DNA of 6,120 nucleotides, from positions 1 to 6,120 of the forward strand of contig UROX01000151.1 in assembly GCA_900549685.1 (NCBI GenBank), written 5' to 3'. Under the pieces are notes generated by a model, which worked only from the letters and a program-made list of their open reading frames with translations, had not been told where the DNA came from and ran no database searches. The stretch is from an uncultured Alistipes sp. (GTDB lineage: Bacteria > Bacteroidota > Bacteroidia > Bacteroidales > Rikenellaceae). Shown here in pieces: positions 1 through 6,120 of the stretch (the first letter of the stretch is position 1; each line of letters opens with the position of its first letter). Made by a program: the position numbers and the translations under genes.

Positions 1-389
1 GAACCGCTGCGGTCGGATCGGGAAAATGCGACCGAGGACTTTGTTATATAATCGTTTCCGCAACCATCGTTCCCGCCGGGGAAAGTCTGAGTGCGGGGTG
101 TCAGGCTGTGGCCGGTGGCGGCGACGGTCTTCCGGCGGATTTGTTCTGGCGATCCGTGGCAGGACAATCGCAGTCCTCTTGTCCCCTCTTTGCCGTCCGA
201 GGGCCGCCTCCCGACTGCGGATCGGCTGTGGGACCGTTTCCCGGGACAGGGTGCCGTCGCGGGAGGAGCGGAAAGGCCTCCGGGGACCGAGGGGTATTCG
301 GGCCGCGGTCGCCTGTCGTTCGGGGCAGATCGAAAACGGGCGCACCGGAAAGGCGCGCCCGTCTCGGATTCGGCACGGCGGCCGTTACG
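1..389. other. Non-coding region downstream of the fusion gene
   Basis: Apart from the terminator at 331-362, I see no supported gene here. Several frames are open, but their translations are Arg/Pro/Gly-rich with no recognisable family, as expected of GC-rich non-coding DNA. An AT-rich patch at 41-54 (TTGTTATATAATCG) stands out from its surroundings and could be part of a promoter. No proper TAnnTTTG element with a spaced TTTG is formed on either strand. No tRNA or recognisable structured RNA was found. Confidence 0.55.
331..362 (-). terminator. Rho-independent terminator of the hemW-glycogen operon
   Basis: The hairpin begins about 27 nt past the TAA of the fusion gene. On the plus strand the arms are ACGGGCGC (336-343) and GCGCCCGT (355-362), a perfect 8-bp GC-rich stem. 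After one mismatch (344/354) two more G-C pairs (345-346 with 352-353) close a 5-nt loop (347-351). Read in the minus direction, the stem is followed by TTTTC (336-332), the expected U-tract, though it is short. Orientation and position fit termination of leftward transcription. It could not terminate rightward transcription well, because no T-run follows at 363 onward. Confidence 0.7.
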
Positions 390-3300
390 TTATGCCCATT
401 TCACCAGCGCGAAATCCATGCGGTGGGGCAGCTTGTCGTTTTTGGGGAAGATGCGGATGGCCAGATCGAACGAACCGGTCGATTCGGGTGTGAAGAGGGT
501 CGAATAGAGCACTTTCGATCCGTCCCGTTTGTCGAACCTGAGTTCCCTGCGCGTCGTTACGCGCACCTGCCCGTCGGTGATCTGGTCGGCGACGATCATT
601 TCGGCTCCGATCTCTTCGGGCTGCAGTTCGTCGATGTCCACCGTCACCTCCACGTTGTAACCGTGTCCGGTCATAATGGCTTCGCGGCCCATGTCGAACT
701 GTTTGACGTTGAGGATGCGGATGCGGTCCCATACGCTGCTCACGCGGCGTTTCCATGCGGCGATCTCCCGCGCCATGGCGAAATCGTCGGCCGTCATCGC
801 CCGGTTGCGTTCGAAAAGTTTCCGGTAGAAACGCTCCTCGTAGTCGGTCAGCATGCGGTTGGTCGTGAAGTTGGAGGCGATGTCCGCCACGCAGGTTTTG
901 ACGGCTTCGACCCATTCGTGCGGAATGCCGTCCGCTCCCCTGCGGTAGTATTTCGGGGCGATCTCCTCCTCGATCGTATTGTATATCAGTTCGGCGTCCA
1001 TCTCGTTCTGGAAGCCTTGATCTTCGAACGTGCGTTCCATGGGCAGCATCCAGCCGCCGCCCGGCTTGTAGCCTTCGACCCACCAGCCGTCCAGTACGCT
1101 GAACTGCATCACGCCGTTCATCACGGCCTTTTCGCCGCTGGTGCCGGAGGCCTCGAGCGGACGGGTCGGCGTGTTGAGCCATACGTCCACGCCCTGTACC
1201 ATGCGCCGGGCCAGCTCCATGTCGTAGTTCTGCAGGAAGATGATCTTGCCCGTGAAGCGCGGCATGGCAGCCACCTCGACGATGCGTTTGATGAGGTCCT
1301 GTCCCGGTTTGTCGTTGGGGTGGGCCTTGCCGGCGAAGATGAACTGCACGGGCCGCTCCGGATTATTGACGATGCTGTCCAACCGGTCGAGATTCGTGAA
1401 CAGCAGGTGTGCCCGCTTGTAGGTGGCGAATCGGCGGGCGAAACCGATGGTCAGCACGTCGGGCCGGAGCGAGTCCTGGATGCGGATCATCTGGCGCGGC
1501 GAGTCGAAACGGAACTGCTTGGGATCGCTTACGCGGGCTTTGATGTGGTCGATGAGTTTGTTTTTCAGAACCATGCGTTCGGACCACAGCTCCTCGTCCG
1601 CTATCTCGCGGACCTTCTGCCATGCCGGTATCCGGTATTCCTTGCCCAGGAAGCCTTCGCCGAAGTAGCGGGCGTAGAGTCTGCGCAGGTTGGCGGCGCA
1701 CCACGTGGGGAAGTGCACGCCGTTGGTGACGTAGCCGATGTGCAGTTCGTCTTTGAAATATCCGGGCCACATTCCACCGAGAATGTCCTTGCTCACCTCG
1801 CCGTGGAGCCAGCTCACGCCGTTCACCTCCTGCGAGAGGTTGCAGGCCAGGAAGCTCATCGAGAATTTCTCGTTCGGATTGTTCGGATCGGTTTTGCCCA
1901 GATTGATGAACTGTTCCCACGTGATGCCCAGCCGGTCGGGATAGTGCGACATGTATTGCCGGATCATCGATTCGGGGAACGCGTCGTGTCCGGCCGGAAC
2001 CGGTGTGTGGGTGGTGAACAGCGACGACGAGCGGACGACTTCCAGCGCTTCGCTGAACGAGAGTCTGTCGTCGTGGATGAGGTTGCGGATGCGTTCGATG
2101 CCGATGAAGGCGGCGTGTCCCTCGTTGCAGTGGTAGACGTCCTGCCGGATGCCCATGGCGTTGAGGGCGCGGATGCCTCCGATGCCCAGCAACATCTCCT
2201 GCTTGAGCCGGTTCTCCCAGTCGCCTCCGTAGAGATGGAACGTGATCGAACGGTCTTCGTCCTGATTCAGGTCGTGGTCGGTGTCGAGCAGGTACAGTTC
2301 GGTCCGTCCTACGTCGCAGCGCCAGACGCGGGCCGTTATGACTCGTCCGGGGAAGGCGATCTGGACGCTGACCCAGTTGCCCGCCTCGTCGCGGACGGGA
2401 CTGATGGGCAGTTTCTGGAAGTTTTGCGCCTCGTAGCTGGCTTCCTGCGCACCGGAGGCCGAGAGCCGCTGCGTGAAGTATCCGTACCGGTAGAGCAGCC
2501 CCACGGCCACCATCGGCACGTTCTTGTCGCTGGCTTCCTTGAGGTAGTCGCCAGCCAGAATGCCCAGACCGCCCGAATAGATCTTCAGCGAGCTGTGCAG
2601 GCCGTATTCCATGCTGAAATAGGCGATCTTCGGTTCGCGGGCCTCTTTTTTCTCGTCCATGTATTCGCGGAAGCGGGCGTACACGGCGTCCATTTTGCCC
2701 AGAAAGATCTCGTCCTTTTCGAGCGCCAGCAGGCGGGAATATTTCAGCTTGTCGAGGAAGTCGATCGGGTTTTTCTCACATTTCACCCACAGCGGCTTGT
2801 CGATGTATTCGAACAGTTCGTAGGCCGCCATCGTCCACGACCACCACAGATTTTTGGAGAGCACTTCGAGCGGATGGAGCCTCTCGGGCAGCTTGCGCTC
2901 GACCATCAGCCTCCGCCACGAGGGAGTGTCGCTGACGAGCTGCTGACGGACGAAGTTGATCTGTTCGTTGTAGGCGCCTCCGTCCCGGTAGGTGCTCTCT
3001 CGGTTGCGCGAGGTCATTCTCGCCAGTGCGTCGGCATAGGCTCTGTCGTAGAATTCGATCAGGTTTTCCCACAGGGCGATGCGGGATATCTCGAGCGCCG
3101 AGCGACGGAACGACTCGTATTCGGTCTCGTCCATGAAGCTGTATTCGGCCAGCGACGAGGCGATTTTGCCGACCACTTCGGCGTCGTTCGTGTCGGTCCG
3201 GGCGATCACCTCGACGCCCTTGTGTTCGTCGAGTTTCTCGGCCACCCATTGTCCGAAACCGGTGAGCGACGTGGTGATCGTAGGCACCGAGAAGGCGATG

Positions 3301-4667
3301 CTTTCGAGCGGAGTGTAGCCCCACGGTTCGTAGTACGACGGGAAGACCGTCACGTCCATGCCGCAGAGCAGTTCGTAATAATGTCGGTCGAAAATGCCGT
3401 CGTGGCCGTTGAGGTACGAGGGGACGAAGACCAGCTGTACGGGACAGGACGGATCATCGAGTTTCGAACCGCGTATCCGGCTTACGATCGGGTCCCATTC
3501 GGGGGCCGAGAGCCAGTGCGTCGTGTTGCGGAGGGCGGTTCCGTCAATCGGGGCGGCCGGATCGTCGAGGCGGGCACGAAGGTCCTGTCGGGGACCGTTG
3601 TTGCCGGCAGGCACGGTAACGTAGGCCAGTACCGGACGTTCGAGCGAGTCGGCTTCGGCGAGCCGGAGCAGCGAATCGACGAAGACGTCGAGTCCCTTGT
3701 TCTTGAATTCGTATCGTCCGCTGGTGCCCACGATCAGCGGTTCCCTGTCGTAGTGTACGCCGAGGCATGCTTCGGCGACGCGGATCATCAGTCCCCGTGC
3801 GTCGGCACGCTTGCGGGCGAGTTCCTCGGCCGGCCAGACGAAGTCGTCCTCGAATCCGTTCGGCGTGACCAGGTCCGTGTTTTTGCCCAGCAGGTATCTG
3901 CATTCCCGGGCGGTCAGGTTGCTCACCGTCGTGAAGCAGTCGTACTGACAGGCTGCCGTTTTTTCGAGCGAATGTTTGGCCACGACGCCGAAACGGCGTG
4001 CCAGCTCGTCGGCGTTGAGCTTTTGCATGTCGCCGTAGAGCGGCAGGCCGTTGCCTGCGATGCACCGGCCCATGACCGTGGCGTGCGTCGTGAAGACGGT
4101 GGCTACGTAGGGCGAGTGTTTCTGGAGGTAGAGTCCCCCGCTCGAAGTCATCCATTCGTGGAACTGGGCGACGATCCGGTCGGTCGGCTTGCAGAAAAAG
4201 TTTACGTAGCTTTCGATCACTTTGCCGGCGGCCGTGCCGAACAGCACCGGCTCGATGTAGTCCCACTGGCCGCTGATCGAATCGACCCGGTAGGATTCCC
4301 ACAGGAACTTCAGAATGTCGTCCTTGCTCGATATGAACTGGCTGAAATCGACCAGCACGGCAATCGGGCTTCCCTCGATTTTCCATCGTCCGGTCTTCAC
4401 GCGTATGTTGTCTTTGGCCAGCAGCGTCTGTTTCCACTCTTTGAGCAGGTCGGGCGCCTCCTCGAATTCGAGGTTCGCGTCCTCGCGGTGGACGTCGGGA
4501 CCGATCAGAATGTAACGGTCGCCCAGTCGTCGTTCTATCGTCAGCGCTTTGGTGGCCACGACGGTGTGGATGCCTCCCACTTTGTTGCAAACTTCCCAAC
4601 TCACTTCGAACAGGTAGTCCGGTGCGAGTCCTGTGTTTTTTTTCGTTTCCGACATATCGATTCTCAT
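390..4667 (-). CDS. Fused glycogen synthase (GT3) / alpha-glucan phosphorylase (GT35)
   Basis: Predicted cytoplasmic bifunctional glycogen enzyme of 1425 aa with no signal peptide or membrane segment. Residues ~13-550 are a GT3 glycogen synthase that adds glucose from a nucleotide-sugar to alpha-1,4-glucan. Visible motifs are NKVGGI (28-33), FTTHAT (192-197), GRYEFKNKG (317-325; R318 and K324 match the conserved Arg/Lys of yeast Gsy2) and the catalytic E-x7-E (E447, E455) in YYEPWGYTPLE. A short linker (~551-585) leads to a DUF3417 domain (~588-675, NLWWSW at 606-611). Next comes a GT35 phosphorylase that releases glucose-1-phosphate: FSMEYG (684-689), CNEGH (847-851), FTTHTP (884-889), RRFATYKR (1078-1085) and the PLP-lysine motif EASGTSGEK with K1180. 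A beta-rich tail (~1315-1425) ends in LVKWA, as in this phosphorylase subfamily. Either half alone would be a normal-length enzyme. The ATG at 4667 overlaps the hemW stop; M5 (ATG at 4655, MSETKK) is an equally plausible start, and no Shine-Dalgarno decides between them. The donor (UDP- or ADP-glucose) cannot be told from sequence. The family call is very secure for both halves. Confidence 0.96.
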   Translation of the reverse strand: MRIDMSETKKNTGLAPDYLFEVSWEVCNKVGGIHTVVATKALTIERRLGDRYILIGPDVHREDANLEFEEAPDLLKEWKQTLLAKDNIRVKTGRWKIEGSPIAVLVDFSQFISSKDDILKFLWESYRVDSISGQWDYIEPVLFGTAAGKVIESYVNFFCKPTDRIVAQFHEWMTSSGGLYLQKHSPYVATVFTTHATVMGRCIAGNGLPLYGDMQKLNADELARRFGVVAKHSLEKTAACQYDCFTTVSNLTARECRYLLGKNTDLVTPNGFEDDFVWPAEELARKRADARGLMIRVAEACLGVHYDREPLIVGTSGRYEFKNKGLDVFVDSLLRLAEADSLERPVLAYVTVPAGNNGPRQDLRARLDDPAAPIDGTALRNTTHWLSAPEWDPIVSRIRGSKLDDPSCPVQLVFVPSYLNGHDGIFDRHYYELLCGMDVTVFPSYYEPWGYTPLESIAFSVPTITTSLTGFGQWVAEKLDEHKGVEVIARTDTNDAEVVGKIASSLAEYSFMDETEYESFRRSALEISRIALWENLIEFYDRAYADALARMTSRNRESTYRDGGAYNEQINFVRQQLVSDTPSWRRLMVERKLPERLHPLEVLSKNLWWSWTMAAYELFEYIDKPLWVKCEKNPIDFLDKLKYSRLLALEKDEIFLGKMDAVYARFREYMDEKKEAREPKIAYFSMEYGLHSSLKIYSGGLGILAGDYLKEASDKNVPMVAVGLLYRYGYFTQRLSASGAQEASYEAQNFQKLPISPVRDEAGNWVSVQIAFPGRVITARVWRCDVGRTELYLLDTDHDLNQDEDRSITFHLYGGDWENRLKQEMLLGIGGIRALNAMGIRQDVYHCNEGHAAFIGIERIRNLIHDDRLSFSEALEVVRSSSLFTTHTPVPAGHDAFPESMIRQYMSHYPDRLGITWEQFINLGKTDPNNPNEKFSMSFLACNLSQEVNGVSWLHGEVSKDILGGMWPGYFKDELHIGYVTNGVHFPTWCAANLRRLYARYFGEGFLGKEYRIPAWQKVREIADEELWSERMVLKNKLIDHIKARVSDPKQFRFDSPRQMIRIQDSLRPDVLTIGFARRFATYKRAHLLFTNLDRLDSIVNNPERPVQFIFAGKAHPNDKPGQDLIKRIVEVAAMPRFTGKIIFLQNYDMELARRMVQGVDVWLNTPTRPLEASGTSGEKAVMNGVMQFSVLDGWWVEGYKPGGGWMLPMERTFEDQGFQNEMDAELIYNTIEEEIAPKYYRRGADGIPHEWVEAVKTCVADIASNFTTNRMLTDYEERFYRKLFERNRAMTADDFAMAREIAAWKRRVSSVWDRIRILNVKQFDMGREAIMTGHGYNVEVTVDIDELQPEEIGAEMIVADQITDGQVRVTTRRELRFDKRDGSKVLYSTLFTPESTGSFDLAIRIFPKNDKLPHRMDFALVKWA

Positions 4668-5842
4668 CTATTTGGTTCTTGTCTGTTTTCTGCGTCCGTT
4701 TCCGTTTCGCAGTCCGCATCGATGTAAAAAAGATCGGCGATGATCCCGTCCGAGATCAGAAAATGTTCGCTCGGAATGTAATATACGGATTTATTCCGGA
4801 CGATCGTATTTCGGGCGAGGTGTTTTTTCGCCTGCGTGATGAAATATTGCAATTTGCGTGCCCCGAATCGTTCTTCCAGCCGCTCGGTATCGACGCCCTC
4901 GGCAGTCCGCAGGGCGGTCATAACGAATTCGTTGTAGCGCATCGTCTCGGTGAGTGTTTCGGTGCGGCAGTGTCGGTTGCCGGGTACTTCTTCCAGATAG
5001 CGCCCGATGTGCGCCGTATTCCATTGCCGCTGTCGTCCGCCGTCGAAGGAATGGGCCGCCGGACCGACGCCGAGGTAGGGCGTGCCGTTCCAGTAGTTCG
5101 AATTGTGGACGGCCCGGAAGCCGGGACGAGCGAAGTTCGATATCTCGTAATGCTCGTAGCCGGCTGCGGCGAGGGTTTCCTCCAGCAGGTCGTATTCTTC
5201 CCGGCTCCGTTCGGAGGGGATTTCGGTGAATTCACCCCGGGCGGCCCTTCGTCCGAAGACCGTTCCCTCCTCGATCGTGAGGTGATAGGCCGAGAGGTGG
5301 GGAACATCCAGTGCGACGGCCTGCCGGAGGTTCCTGGCCCATCGTTCGGGCGTCGAGCCGGGGATACCGTAGATGAGGTCGATCGTCAGGTTGTCGAATC
5401 CGGCTTTCCGTGCCCGTTCCACGGCCCCGATGGCCGTTGCGGCGTCGTGGCGCCGGTGCATGAACCGCAGGTCGCGGTCGTCGAACGACTGGATACCGAT
5501 GCTCAACCGTCCGACGCCCTCGTCGCGGAGTGCGGCCAGATAGTCGTCCGTCAGGTCGTCGGGGTTGGCCTCGACGGTGATCTCCTCGAGCCGGGTGTCG
5601 AACCGTTCGCGGACGATAGCCAGCAGCCCGCCCAGTTCGGAGGGCGTACAAAGCGACGGGGTGCCTCCGCCGAAATAGACCGTGCGTACGGTTTCCGAAC
5701 CCAGAAAGGAGGCTCGCTGCCGCAACTCTCCGGCTATGGCGGCCAGTACGGCTTCTTTTTTCTCGAGTGCCGTGCTGGAATAGAAGTCGCAATAGTGGCA
5801 TTTGCTTTTGCAGAACGGAATGTGGATATAGACTCCTGCCAT
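4664..5842 (-). CDS. hemW: Radical SAM heme chaperone HemW
   Basis: Cytoplasmic radical SAM protein of 392 aa that binds heme and a [4Fe-4S] cluster and is thought to deliver heme to target proteins. Older databases call it oxygen-independent coproporphyrinogen III oxidase-like. The start is canonical (MAGVYIHIPFC) and the cluster motif CX3CX2C is C11, C15 and C18. The residue two after the last cysteine is F20. HemW proteins have Phe there, while genuine HemN oxidases have a fourth Cys, so this favours the chaperone. Other family motifs are GGGTPS (58-63, SAM binding), EANPDDL (91-97), RLSIGIQSF (112-120), DLIYGIPG (155-162), HYEISNFARPG (231-241) and HNSNYWNG (246-253). The C-terminal HemW domain runs to about DGIIADLF (365-372), followed by an acidic tail of ~20 residues. 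Length is close to the usual 370-390. No upstream Shine-Dalgarno is visible, as is common in Bacteroidetes. The stop codon overlaps the start of the downstream glycogen gene by four bases, so the two are probably translated from one mRNA. Confidence 0.95.
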   Translation of the reverse strand: MAGVYIHIPFCKSKCHYCDFYSSTALEKKEAVLAAIAGELRQRASFLGSETVRTVYFGGGTPSLCTPSELGGLLAIVRERFDTRLEEITVEANPDDLTDDYLAALRDEGVGRLSIGIQSFDDRDLRFMHRRHDAATAIGAVERARKAGFDNLTIDLIYGIPGSTPERWARNLRQAVALDVPHLSAYHLTIEEGTVFGRRAARGEFTEIPSERSREEYDLLEETLAAAGYEHYEISNFARPGFRAVHNSNYWNGTPYLGVGPAAHSFDGGRQRQWNTAHIGRYLEEVPGNRHCRTETLTETMRYNEFVMTALRTAEGVDTERLEERFGARKLQYFITQAKKHLARNTIVRNKSVYYIPSEHFLISDGIIADLFYIDADCETETDAENRQEPNR

Positions 5843-5895
5843 CGGAAACGGGTTTGTGTGAAGGAACGCACTCCCCGGCGCAGGGAGCTTCGGGG

Positions 5896-5903
5896 CAAAA
5901 ATA
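5896..5903 (-). promoter_or_regulatory. Candidate Bacteroidetes -7 promoter element for the hemW operon
   Basis: The minus strand reads TATTTTTG here, an exact match to the Bacteroidetes primary sigma factor -7 consensus TAnnTTTG. It sits in the most AT-rich stretch of the intergenic region. It would start transcription at about 5890, leaving a leader of roughly 45-50 nt before the hemW ATG. No TTTG-like -33 element occurs at the usual ~19-21 nt spacing. The nearest TTG (plus-strand CAA at 5916-5918) is only 12 nt away, so the site is a half-match. The assignment is inferred from consensus and position. Confidence 0.45.
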
Positions 5904-6006
5904 TGGATAAATCCGCAATGACGTACGTTTTTTCCCGATGCTTTCGCTCGGCCGTCCGGTGCGGTTTTCCCGGAAGATTTCCCCGATGCCGGGTCGGTCG
6001 GCGGAA

Positions 6007-6037
6007 CGCTGTCCGGAACCGCCTGTTCCGGACAGCG
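6007..6037. repeat. Perfect 13-bp inverted repeat with 5-nt loop
   Basis: CGCTGTCCGGAAC (6007-6019) pairs perfectly with its reverse complement at 6025-6037 around the loop CGCCT. As RNA it would form a very stable hairpin on either strand. The rightward flank has only TTT followed by a C-run, and the leftward flank has only TT before mixed sequence, so a classical U-tract is missing on both sides. It could be a terminator for a gene beyond the right edge (leftward transcription), a bidirectional terminator, or an operator-like palindrome upstream of hemW. It lies ~100 nt upstream of the candidate promoter. Confidence 0.6.
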
Positions 6038-6120
6038 GTTTCCCCCGGTGCGGCCCGTTTTGTCGGGACGATTCTTGCTGTATGGGAAAATGCTCCGAAT
6101 GCCGTTCGGGAATGTGTCTG

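Larger units (their letters stand above)
5843..6120. other. Intergenic region upstream of hemW
   Basis: No convincing gene is seen in these 278 bases. They hold the candidate -7 element (5896-5903) and the 13-bp inverted repeat (6007-6037). TTA, CTA and TCA are absent from the plus strand here, so all three minus frames are stop-free. However, their translations are Arg/Pro/Gly-rich and not protein-like, which fits GC-rich non-coding DNA. A plus-strand ATG at 6082 opens 13 codons to the window edge, reading MGKCSECRSGMCL. Whether this is a gene start cannot be judged from so little. Confidence 0.6.

Noticed and set aside
10..34. CGGTCG...CGACCG inverted repeat at the left edge
   Set aside because: Only 6 bp with a 13-nt loop and no T-run, within what is expected by chance in GC-rich sequence.
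75..110. GGGGAAAGTCTGAGTG resembling the conserved 5' core of RNase P RNA
   Set aside because: The matching 3' core (ACAGAA-type element) and the P4 pairing partner are absent downstream, so the resemblance is accidental.
101..376. Minus-strand 91-codon frame directly after the fusion gene
   Set aside because: It starts within the terminator region, is Pro/Arg-rich with no recognisable motif, and would be read across the hairpin at 331-362. It looks like chance open frame in GC-rich DNA.
26..507. Overlapping plus-strand frames of 138-155 codons at the left end
   Set aside because: Two frames are open at once, both Arg-rich, and both run into the 3' end of the fusion gene on the opposite strand. 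No family resemblance.
5924..5931. TACGTTTT on the plus strand as a -7 element for a rightward gene
   Set aside because: It matches only 7 of 8 consensus positions, has no spaced TTTG upstream, and no supported rightward gene follows within the window.
5843..6120. N-terminal extension of hemW, since its frame stays open to the window edge
   Set aside because: The ATG at 5842 gives the canonical HemW N-terminus. No in-frame ATG precedes it, and the upstream translation is low-complexity. All three minus frames are open here, so openness carries no weight.

Overview
The window looks like a GC-rich member of the Bacteroidales. The best fit is an Alistipes-like genome, inferred from protein type and base composition only. 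Three observations support this. There is a bacterial glycogen synthase of the eukaryote-like GT3 family fused to an alpha-glucan phosphorylase. Neither gene has a clear Shine-Dalgarno sequence. A match to the Bacteroidetes -7 promoter element (TAnnTTTG) lies upstream of the first gene. The genus is not proven by anything in the window.

Layout, with both genes reading leftward on the minus strand. 6120-5843 is an intergenic region with a perfect 13-bp inverted repeat (6007-6037) and a candidate promoter (5896-5903). 5842-4664 is hemW, a radical SAM heme chaperone of 392 aa. 4667-390 is one very large gene (1425 aa). Its N-terminal ~550 residues are a GT3 glycogen synthase, and the rest is a DUF3417-type GT35 alpha-glucan phosphorylase with a C-terminal beta-rich domain. 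362-331 is a good rho-independent terminator. 330-1 is non-coding as far as I can see.

The two genes overlap by four bases (ATGA), and there is one candidate promoter in front and one terminator behind. They therefore look like a two-gene operon. HemW handles heme delivery and the fusion handles storage polysaccharide, so I see no direct biochemical link between them.

The most notable object is the fusion. It puts the chain-extending enzyme and the phosphorolytic chain-shortening enzyme of glycogen metabolism on one polypeptide, and the catalytic residues of both halves appear intact. I see no mobile element, CRISPR array, tRNA, rRNA or clear novel system. This is otherwise an ordinary chromosomal housekeeping region.
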